Source: Candidatus Omnitrophota bacterium (GTDB lineage Bacteria; Omnitrophota; Gorgyraeia; Zapsychrales; JANLHA01). Taken from it: 33,278 nt of DNA. Under the pieces are notes generated by a model. That model worked only from the letters and a program-made list of their open reading frames with translations, was not told where the DNA came from and ran no database searches. The stretch is from positions 1-33,278 of the forward strand of contig JAGLHE010000168.1 of the NCBI GenBank assembly GCA_023143685.1. Direction: 5' to 3'. Position 1 is the first letter of the stretch; each line of letters opens with the position of its first letter. Both the position numbers and the translations under genes were made by a program. This document shows positions 6,085 through 12,696 of the stretch, piece by piece.

Positions 6085-6327
6085 ATGTCAGTTGAAATGA
6101 TACGTGCAGTGTTAGGCTGGTGCTCAATAATCAATATTGGGTTACTGATGTTTTCGTCAATTTTAATCATTGCCATTCGTGGGGTAGCGTCACGCATCCA
6201 TGGTAAAATGTTTAATTTGGATGAAAAATATCTATCACAGGCTTATTTTCAATATTTGGCACAATACAAGATTGCCATAATAGTATTTAATATCGTTCCA
6301 TACTTTGCATTGCGTATTGTTGGATGA
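6085..6327 (+). CDS. DUF6868 family small membrane protein
   Basis: 80 aa with two hydrophobic helices (IINIGLLMFSSILIIAI and IAIIVFNIVPYFALRIVG) joined by a polar loop containing 'RIHGKMFNL'. The start 'MIRAVLGWCSIINIGLLM' and the 'IHGKxF' and 'NxVPYxALRI' motifs fit the DUF6868 family, an uncharacterised two-helix inner-membrane protein. RBS AAAAGGGGG lies seven bases before the ATG. No partner gene is adjacent. Confidence 0.8.
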   Translation: MSVEMIRAVLGWCSIINIGLLMFSSILIIAIRGVASRIHGKMFNLDEKYLSQAYFQYLAQYKIAIIVFNIVPYFALRIVG

Positions 6328-6347
6328 AAAAGGAGAGGATATTTAAA

Positions 6348-6405
6348 GGGGTCACCCATTAGAAGGTTTTTGTTGTTTGAGCCGTTTGTTTGACCGTTGA
6401 CCCTA
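6348..6405. repeat. Inverted-repeat border, probably of a lost REP-transposase unit
   Basis: GGGTCA near 6352 and TGACCC near 6398 form an inverted pair of the kind found at REP-associated transposase borders. A remnant of such a transposase N-terminus lies just downstream at 6547. Confidence 0.35.
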
Positions 6406-6466
6406 ACACAAATATTAATTTGGTTTATAACTCATATCAGGTGTCCTCAATGAATCTATAAAGGCC

Positions 6467-6496
6467 TTGCGACAATTTGTAATATCAGGATATAAT
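6467..6496 (+). promoter_or_regulatory. Promoter upstream of the uup leader
   Basis: TTGCGA (6467-6472), an 18-bp spacer and a perfect TATAAT (6491-6496). Transcription should start near 6503, exactly where the terminator-like hairpin begins. Confidence 0.55.
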
Positions 6497-6502
6497 ACAC
6501 AT

Positions 6503-6546
6503 ATTCCCCTTTTCTGATTACACTGAGAATCGAAAGGGGATTTTTT
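6503..6546 (+). terminator. Terminator-like hairpin at the 5' end of the uup leader
   Basis: TCCCCTTT...AAAGGGGA with an inner GATT/AATC stem and a following T-run. It lies immediately after the promoter and before uup, so it could act as an attenuator, define a very short RNA, or derive from a transposon end. Confidence 0.6.
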
Positions 6547-6609
6547 GTGGCAAGATTAGCAAGAGTAGTTGTCGACGGAATTAGTCCCCAACGCACAATC
6601 TGGGTTTAA
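6547..6609 (+). pseudogene. Remnant of a REP-associated (Y1/IS200-like) transposase N-terminus
   Basis: The frame GTG GCA AGA TTA GCA AGA GTA GTT ... gives (M)ARLARVVVDGIS and then diverges to a stop after 20 codons. 'ARLARVVVPGIPHHV' is the hallmark start of REP-associated tyrosine transposases, so the first dozen residues match and the catalytic part is gone. It lies inside the uup leader. Confidence 0.55.
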
Positions 6610-6638
6610 CAGGTATTTATTTATAAGGAAAAAGACGT

Positions 6639-8540
6639 ATGGCGCTTATTAGTTTACAAGATATTACACTTCGCCTTGGCGGGCCGTTGCTGTTTGCTCA
6701 GGTGAACCTGCAGTTGGAGGCTGGTGAGAGGGTTGCCCTGTTGGGTCGGAATGGGGTGGGTAAAACAACCCTGATGAAGGTGATGTCAGGACAAGTGGAG
6801 GTTGATGACGGAAAGATCATCTATCAAAAAGGGATTAAAGTAACACATCTTCCTCAGGAGGTTCCTGGAGATTTGACGGGGAATGTCTTTGATATTGTGT
6901 TGTCTGGCCTGGGTGAGCGGGCCAAGATAGTTGCTGACTATCATCATGTGAGTCATCGTTTGCAGAGTGAACAAAGTCCTGCGCTTTTACGTCAACTTGA
7001 TACCTTGCAGGCTCAAATGGATCAGAGTAATGGTTGGGAAATTGACCGTCAGGTGGAGCTGGTGATTTCCCGGATGAAGCTGGATCCCGAAAGTCAATTT
7101 GAACAATTGTCCGGGGGGCAAAAACGAAGGGTTCTTTTAGCCAAGGTTTTGGTTTTGAATCCGGAGGTCTTGCTGCTGGATGAGCCTACGAATCATTTGG
7201 ATATTGAGTCGATCAATTGGCTGGAAGGATTTTTACAAAATTATCATGGAACCATTTTTTTTGTTACGCATGACCGCATGTTTATGACCCGGTTGGCGAC
7301 AAAGATCGTGGAATTAGATAGAGGTAAGCTTTTTAGCTGGTCATGTGATTACCGTGCCTTTTTGCAACGTAAACAAGCGGCTCTGGATGTGGAAGCCGAT
7401 CAACGTGCCGAATTTGCCAAGAAATTGTCGCAGGAAGAGGCATGGATTCGCAAGGGTATCAAAGCTCGACGGACTCGTAATGAAGGTCGAGTGCGGGCAC
7501 TTGAGCGGATGCGGGAAGAGAAAAGGGCCCAGCGACAGTTAACCGGTCAAGTGCGTATGACAGCGCAGGAAAGCAACCGATCCGGTCAAAGGGTGATCAA
7601 GGCAACCCATTTAAAATTCACCTATGGGGATCAATGTTTGATTCGGGATTTTTCCATTCAAATCATGCGAGGAGATAAAATCGGGTTGATCGGATCCAAC
7701 GGTTCCGGCAAAACGACTTTGCTTAATATTTTGATGGGAAGGCTTAGCCCCCAACAGGGCGGGGTGCAAATTGGAACCAATATGAAAATCACGTATTTTG
7801 ACCAGCTGCGCGAACAGTTGGATGGAAACAAAACGGTGATGGACAATGTCAGCGGCGGGAGTGATACCGTTACCATTAACGGTAGGGCGCGCCACGTTAT
7901 CGGGTATCTGCAGGATTTTCTCTTTTCTCCGGAACGGGCATGTACTCCGGTCAGGATTTTATCTGGCGGGGAGCGCAATCGCTTGTTGCTTGCGCGTTTG
8001 TTCACTCAACCATTTAATTTACTGGTGATGGATGAACCGACAAATGACCTGGATGTGGAAACGTTGGAATTGTTGGAGGAATTGCTGGTAGAATATAAAG
8101 GTACGCTTTTGTTGGTTAGTCATGACCGGACATTTTTGAATAATGTTGTCACCTCGACGATTGTCTTGAAGGGAGATGGAGAGGTCGGTGAATATGCCGG
8201 CGGCTATGATGATTGGTTGCAGCAAAGTCAAAATGAAATCAAAGAAAAAGAGCTTTCAAAGGATGTCTCCCGCAAACAAAAACGTTTAGGGCAATCTGAT
8301 AGAGCCAGGCGCCTGTCTTACAGAGAACAACGCGAGTTGAAAGATTTACCTGCCTTGATTGAGAAATTTGAAGCACGGCAAAATGAGATTTTGGTGATCA
8401 TGTCAGAACCTGAATTTTTCAGGAAAGACCGTAAAGAGGTTGAGCAAGTCAAGGCTCAGTTGGAATCAGTTGAAGACGAATTACTAAAAGCCTATCAGCG
8501 TTGGGAATATCTGGAGAATTTGACAATAATTACTCAATAA
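6639..8540 (+). CDS. uup: ABC-F family ATPase, Uup type
   Basis: 633 aa with two ABC ATPase domains and no membrane segment. Domain 1 has Walker A 'GRNGVGKTT', signature 'LSGGQ' and Walker B 'LLLDEPTNHLD'. Domain 2 has 'GSNGSGKTT', 'LSGGERNRLLLAR' and 'LLVMDEPTNDLD'. A charged linker (about residues 240-300) joins them, and the C-terminal ~90 residues form a coiled coil (E/K-rich, ...LPALIEKFEARQNEIL...), the domain that separates Uup from EttA. Uup proteins act on ribosomes or branched nucleic-acid intermediates; some ABC-F relatives give ribosome protection against antibiotics. RBS AAGGAAAAAG. The leader carries a promoter-proximal hairpin, as is often seen for regulated ABC-F genes. Confidence 0.93.
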   Translation: MALISLQDITLRLGGPLLFAQVNLQLEAGERVALLGRNGVGKTTLMKVMSGQVEVDDGKIIYQKGIKVTHLPQEVPGDLTGNVFDIVLSGLGERAKIVADYHHVSHRLQSEQSPALLRQLDTLQAQMDQSNGWEIDRQVELVISRMKLDPESQFEQLSGGQKRRVLLAKVLVLNPEVLLLDEPTNHLDIESINWLEGFLQNYHGTIFFVTHDRMFMTRLATKIVELDRGKLFSWSCDYRAFLQRKQAALDVEADQRAEFAKKLSQEEAWIRKGIKARRTRNEGRVRALERMREEKRAQRQLTGQVRMTAQESNRSGQRVIKATHLKFTYGDQCLIRDFSIQIMRGDKIGLIGSNGSGKTTLLNILMGRLSPQQGGVQIGTNMKITYFDQLREQLDGNKTVMDNVSGGSDTVTINGRARHVIGYLQDFLFSPERACTPVRILSGGERNRLLLARLFTQPFNLLVMDEPTNDLDVETLELLEELLVEYKGTLLLVSHDRTFLNNVVTSTIVLKGDGEVGEYAGGYDDWLQQSQNEIKEKELSKDVSRKQKRLGQSDRARRLSYREQRELKDLPALIEKFEARQNEILVIMSEPEFFRKDRKEVEQVKAQLESVEDELLKAYQRWEYLENLTIITQ

Positions 8541-8901
8541 ATCGTGCCGCTTCTCTATAATATGGGGCTTATATGGTATTTATATGGTACTTTTTAACAG
8601 GTTGTAAAATTTATTGAAGAATTTCTTGACATTCGAGAATAAAATTATATTATAAAAAAATACATTAAATGAAAAGAGTGATATCTTTGCATCCGTAGTT
8701 CCTCAGGCATTCAATTGTCTAAAATCTCCCAATATTTTGAAAAAGAAAAAATAGAAGTTATTGTAATATATTGTAGCGAAGAGATGTGTGCAATATATTG
8801 TTCCTGTAAAAAATCAATTTTTTATAGGAATCAGTAAAAGTTATCACAAATAAATCAAGAGAAACAAAATTCAACACGAACATGAAGAGGAGGAGTAGAA
8901 A
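8541..8901 (+). promoter_or_regulatory. uup-focA intergenic region with a promoter and a long focA leader
   Basis: It holds a consensus promoter, TTGACA (8626-8631) with 16-bp spacing to TATTAT (8648-8653), which leaves a leader of about 240 nt before the focA ATG. Within the leader, AATATATTGT occurs twice some 28 bases apart (near 8765 and 8793), the second copy as the palindrome CAATATATTG. This could be a regulator site or RNA structure; I match it to no known riboswitch. A tandem TTATATGGTA repeat follows the uup stop. The focA RBS is GAGGAGGAG. Confidence 0.5.
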
Positions 8902-9756
8902 ATGTCAAATTTTATGCCACCCGCAGAATTGTCACGGGCGTTCGTAAACATCAGTAAAGCAAAAGCCTCAAACGCAGCATCAAAGCTTTTTGTCCTCGGT
9001 ATTTTAGCCGGTGTATTTATTGGCTTTGCTGCGCATCTAGCCACAACAGTTGCGACGGGATGGACCATCGGAGGCGCACCCGCATTATTTGGATTCAAGA
9101 AATTCCTGGTAGGCGCAGTTTTTAGTTGTGGGCTTATGCTAGTCATGATTCCCGGGTCAGAATTGTGGACAGGGAACACTTTAATGACAATTGGTTTAAT
9201 GAATAAAGATATCACTTTAAAAGCTCTGCTGAGAAATTGGGGCATCGTTTATCTGGGAAATTTTGTTGGTTCAATTATGTTAGCTTGGATGATAGCCTCG
9301 ATGAGCGGGTTAACAAGTGGTGCCGTTGGTGGTACAGCTCTTAACATTGCCTACGCGAAAGTTACTGCTGGTGAGAGTGCTCATAATATGTGGTTTTTCT
9401 TCAGGGCAATTGGGTGTAACTGGCTTGTTTGTTTAGCTGTTATGATGGCTGTTGCCTCGAAAGACATTGCAGGAAAAGTCCTGGCCATTTTTTTTCCGAT
9501 TATGGCTTTCGTTACAGCAGGGTTTGAACACGTTATTGCCAATATGTATTTCATCCCTGCCGGGATATTTTCAAAAGGGTTTGAAGGCGCTATTGCTGCT
9601 TCGGGCAAAACTTCTGCGCAGCTTGTTAGCCTCAACTGGGGGTCATTTTTTACTCAGAATCTAATTGTTGTGACATTGGGTAACCTTGTTGGCGGTGGAG
9701 TATTTTGTGGAATGGTTTATTGGTGGATCTATGTAAAAGGGACGAAACAGGCGTAG
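8902..9756 (+). CDS. focA: Formate/nitrite transporter family channel (FocA-like)
   Basis: 284 aa, six hydrophobic segments, the usual FNT size. Family motifs are present: 'FMPPAELSRAFVNISKAKA' start, 'GSELWTGNTLMTIGLMNKDI' (omega-loop region of helix 2), 'GCNWLVCLAVMMA' (helix 4) and 'GFEHVIANMYFIPAG' (helix 5, containing the gating histidine as in FocA's FEHSIANMF). FNT pentamers pass formate, nitrite or hydrosulfide; placement directly before a formate dehydrogenase operon argues for formate. The start is fixed by GAGGAGGAG seven to eight bases upstream and by its own promoter. Confidence 0.92.
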   Translation: MSNFMPPAELSRAFVNISKAKASNAASKLFVLGILAGVFIGFAAHLATTVATGWTIGGAPALFGFKKFLVGAVFSCGLMLVMIPGSELWTGNTLMTIGLMNKDITLKALLRNWGIVYLGNFVGSIMLAWMIASMSGLTSGAVGGTALNIAYAKVTAGESAHNMWFFFRAIGCNWLVCLAVMMAVASKDIAGKVLAIFFPIMAFVTAGFEHVIANMYFIPAGIFSKGFEGAIAASGKTSAQLVSLNWGSFFTQNLIVVTLGNLVGGGVFCGMVYWWIYVKGTKQA

Positions 9757-9810
9757 TCAGTAATAATAAAGATTCAGATTTAAGACTTTATTTGGAGAAA
9801 TTGAGGAAGA

Positions 9811-9842
9811 ACCTCCGAAGGATTGGGCTTTGCGCGCTTGGA
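9811..9842 (+). other. Hairpin-forming segment between focA and the FDH genes
   Basis: CTCC-G-AAG can pair with CTT-GGAG across an internal 'GGGCTTTGCGCG'. It lies in the ~200-bp gap before the NuoE-like gene and has no T-run. A molybdenum/tungsten cofactor riboswitch was considered because of the gene context, but the consensus could not be verified by eye. Confidence 0.25.
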
Positions 9843-9964
9843 GATCGGGGATGGATTTGAAATCATAGCTATTAAGACAGCCATGATATTTAGTTAATAC
9901 ATGGTTTTTTACCCGGCTGTTCGCTTTACGCTTATTAAAGTTTTCATCAAACGGAGAATTACAT

Positions 9965-10444
9965 ATGATTACAGAAAAATCAGATCAGGATGTGAGTGTT
10001 GTTCATGAGATTGTTGGCCGATGCAGAGATATTGAGGGGAACCTTATTAAGATCTTGCATCAGGTTCAGAGTCATTATGGATATGTCTCAGAGGCGGCTA
10101 TTAAGGAAGTCGCAGATTTGTTAGATTTACCCACGGCAAAAATTGTTGAGGTATTGACATTTTATAATTTTTTCAAACTTCATCCGCCTGCGAAACACAA
10201 TGTTGCGGTATGTATGGGCACGGCCTGTTATCTTAAAGGCGGAGAGACGGTTCGAGAGAATTTTAACAATGCGTTAAATATCAAAGACGGGGAGACGACA
10301 AGCGACGGATTGTTTCAGGTCGAAGCTGTCCGGTGTGTAGGATGTTGTGGCTTGGCTCCGACGGTATCGGTTGATGATAAAGTGTACGGCGCGGCCACAA
10401 AAAAAGATGTAGAGAAGATTATTGCTAAGTATTCCAACGAATAG
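9965..10444 (+). CDS. nuoE: NuoE/HndA-like [2Fe-2S] subunit of the NAD-linked formate dehydrogenase
   Basis: 159 aa, the standard length for the 24-kDa (NuoE/HndA/FdsG) family: an N-terminal helical bundle followed by a thioredoxin-like [2Fe-2S] domain. The four cluster cysteines are C83 and C88 ('VCMGTACYL') and C124 and C128 ('RCVGCCGLAP'). It passes electrons between the NADH-binding NuoF-like subunit and, in some complexes, other clusters. Encoded upstream of the NuoF-like and FDH catalytic genes, it is taken as the small subunit of one cytoplasmic complex. RBS CGGAG. Confidence 0.92.
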   Translation: MITEKSDQDVSVVHEIVGRCRDIEGNLIKILHQVQSHYGYVSEAAIKEVADLLDLPTAKIVEVLTFYNFFKLHPPAKHNVAVCMGTACYLKGGETVRENFNNALNIKDGETTSDGLFQVEAVRCVGCCGLAPTVSVDDKVYGAATKKDVEKIIAKYSNE

Positions 10445-10454
10445 TTTGTTTCTT

Positions 10455-10496
10455 GCAGTATAGGAAAGTATAAAACAGACAACCATACTTTCCTGC
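10455..10496 (+). other. Large intergenic hairpin between the NuoE- and NuoF-like genes
   Basis: GGAAAGTAT (10463-10471) pairs perfectly with ATACTTTCC (10485-10493); GCAG/CTGC extends the stem past a small bulge. There is no T-run, so an mRNA-processing or stability element tuning subunit ratio is more likely than a terminator. Confidence 0.6.
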
Positions 10497-10565
10497 ACGT
10501 CAGCTAAAGAAGATGTGAGCTTACAAAACTAAAAGGCGAACTTTCTGGTACATAGAGGGGAAAAC

Positions 10566-12656
10566 ATGAAAAGATTGACAAAAGAAGATCTGTTGAACGC
10601 GAAAAAGGATGAGCTGGCAGAGGAGAGTAAAGAGTGGATTAATGTCGGCTACAGTACGTGCGGCATTGCGGCGGGAGCTCAGGAAGTCTTGGATGTCTTG
10701 CGGGATGAAATAAAAAAACGAAACATAAATATTCCGATCAAGACGTCCGGTTGTGTCGGAAAATGTTATGCGGAGCCTCTTGTTGAAGTGTGTGTTGACG
10801 GGATGCCGCGAGTATTTTATGGAAAAGTAAATAAGAATGTAGCGATACAAATTATCGACGAGCATATCGGCCAAAAAAAGCTCATCAATGACCATATTTA
10901 TGAATCAGATACGATTGCCAAAAAAGTTGTGTTTGTCCAGGATACGGACACCGGCAAGAAAAAACGGCTTCGCGATTTTTGTTCAGCCTTCACGGATAGT
11001 TTGAAAAAGTTCGATTTGGAGGGAAAGGTCGAGATTGTCAGGGTGGCTGATAGCGGTGTTTATAATCGTGGAATTGTGGTAAGGATTTTTCCTGATGATT
11101 TTCTTTATAGCGGGGTAAGTAATGACGATATTGACCGCATTATAGAAGATAGTATTGTCGGCAGTAAAAAGATTGATTCCCTTATATGTGGCCTGAAATC
11201 AAAACAGCTAAGAATTGTCTTAAGGAATTGCGGGATTATTGATCCCGAACAAATTAAAGATTATATTGCCCATGACGGATATCGTGCTTTGGCAATGGTT
11301 TTAGAATGGGACGATCCTGAGAAAGTTATTGAGGAGATCCGGCGTGGAGGTTTGCGAGGGAGAGGCGGGGCGGGTTTCCCGACGGCGGTTAAATGGGGAT
11401 TTGCCCGAAACGAAAAAGCAGATCAGAAATATATTATTTGTAACGCGGATGAAGGCGATCCCGGCGCTTATATGGACCGGAGCTTTTTGGAAGGAGATCC
11501 TCACTCGGTTATTGAAGGTATGATTATCGGAGGTTATGTTGTCGGAGCCTCGAAGGGATATTTTTATGTCCGGGCGGAATATCCACTTGCTATTGAGCGT
11601 ATTCATAAGGCGATTAAGCAAGCCAGGGCATTGGGATTGTTGGGAGAAAATATTTTAGGGACATCTTTAAATTTTGATATTGAAATCCGATTAGGGGCCG
11701 GGGCGTTTGTTTGTGGAGAGGAAACAGCCTTAATCGCTTCTGTTGAAGGGGAGAGGGGGTATCCGCGCCCACGTCCTCCGTATCCTTCGGTGAAAGGATT
11801 GTGGGGGAAGCCGACGGTTATCAATAATGTGGAGACATTAGCTAATGTGGCGATTTTGATTTATAAAGGTGGGGATTGGTTTTCTAAAATCGGGACAGAA
11901 ACTTCTAAGGGGACGAAGGTCTTTTCTCTCACGGGTAAGGTGAAAAATTCGGGGTTACTTGAAGTCCCGATGGGGACGACTATCGAAGAGATTGTGTCGG
12001 ATATAGGTGGAGGGCTTATCGATAATAAAAATATCAAAGCTATACAAACCGGAGGCCCTTCAGGTGGTGTTATTCCAACGGAATTACATAATACGCCCGT
12101 CGGGTATGAAAGCTTGCAAAAGTTGGGGTCTATTATGGGATCAGGTGGCATGATTGCTATGTCGGAAGATGACTGCATGGTGGATATCGCTAAGTTTTTC
12201 TTGCAGTTTTGTGTTGATGAATCTTGTGGGGAATGTGCCCCTTGCCGTCTCGGAGGCCCGCAGATGTTGAAGATTTTAGAAAAAATATCAGAGGGCAAAG
12301 CAAGCCTGGAAGATCTTGATAAGTTGCGTCAGACATCCATGGTTATGCAGAATGCTTCTTTGTGCGGGCTTGGACAGACAGCGCCGAATCCTGTTCTCTC
12401 GACATTAAAATATTTCGAAGAAGAGTATAAAATGCATGTAATTGAAAAAAAATGTTTGGCTGGAAAATGCAAAGAGCTTGTGAGTTATGCGATTAGCATA
12501 AAAGAATGTGCGCGTTGTGGATTGTGTATGCGGGAGTGCCCGGTCGATGCCATAACAGGGAGCAAAAAGGAGGGTTTTGTTCTTGATGATGAGAAATGTA
12601 TTCGATGTGGCCGCTGTTTTGAAGCCTGTAAATTTGGGTCAGTTGTAAGATATTAA
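10566..12656 (+). CDS. nuoF: NuoF/HndC-like NADH-oxidising flavoprotein subunit with extra ferredoxin domain
   Basis: 696 aa. In order: an N-terminal thioredoxin-like [2Fe-2S] domain ('YSTCGIAAGAQE', 'SGCVGKC', roughly 25-90); a linker (~100-240) ending in the usual 'RIVLRNCGIIDPE'; the 51-kDa FMN/NAD domain ('GLRGRGGAGFPTAVKWG', 'CNADEGDPGAYMDR', 'GAGAFVCGEETALIASVEG'); an SLBB region; the N3-type 4Fe-4S site ('ESCGECAPCRLG' plus 'ASLCGLG'); and a C-terminal 2x[4Fe-4S] ferredoxin ('CARCGLCMRECPVDA', 'CIRCGRCFEACKFG'). This is the HndC/HydB layout found in NAD(P)-linked and electron-bifurcating hydrogenases and formate dehydrogenases. RBS GAGGGG before the ATG. Confidence 0.93.
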   Translation: MKRLTKEDLLNAKKDELAEESKEWINVGYSTCGIAAGAQEVLDVLRDEIKKRNINIPIKTSGCVGKCYAEPLVEVCVDGMPRVFYGKVNKNVAIQIIDEHIGQKKLINDHIYESDTIAKKVVFVQDTDTGKKKRLRDFCSAFTDSLKKFDLEGKVEIVRVADSGVYNRGIVVRIFPDDFLYSGVSNDDIDRIIEDSIVGSKKIDSLICGLKSKQLRIVLRNCGIIDPEQIKDYIAHDGYRALAMVLEWDDPEKVIEEIRRGGLRGRGGAGFPTAVKWGFARNEKADQKYIICNADEGDPGAYMDRSFLEGDPHSVIEGMIIGGYVVGASKGYFYVRAEYPLAIERIHKAIKQARALGLLGENILGTSLNFDIEIRLGAGAFVCGEETALIASVEGERGYPRPRPPYPSVKGLWGKPTVINNVETLANVAILIYKGGDWFSKIGTETSKGTKVFSLTGKVKNSGLLEVPMGTTIEEIVSDIGGGLIDNKNIKAIQTGGPSGGVIPTELHNTPVGYESLQKLGSIMGSGGMIAMSEDDCMVDIAKFFLQFCVDESCGECAPCRLGGPQMLKILEKISEGKASLEDLDKLRQTSMVMQNASLCGLGQTAPNPVLSTLKYFEEEYKMHVIEKKCLAGKCKELVSYAISIKECARCGLCMRECPVDAITGSKKEGFVLDDEKCIRCGRCFEACKFGSVVRY

Positions 12657-12696
12657 TTAAATTTTTGTAAACCTGATGATATTGGAGGGAGAATAG

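Noticed and set aside
9757-9964. Moco/tungsten cofactor riboswitch before the FDH operon
   Set aside because: Gene context would suit it and a hairpin is present, but I could not match the conserved core by eye; kept only as a hairpin.
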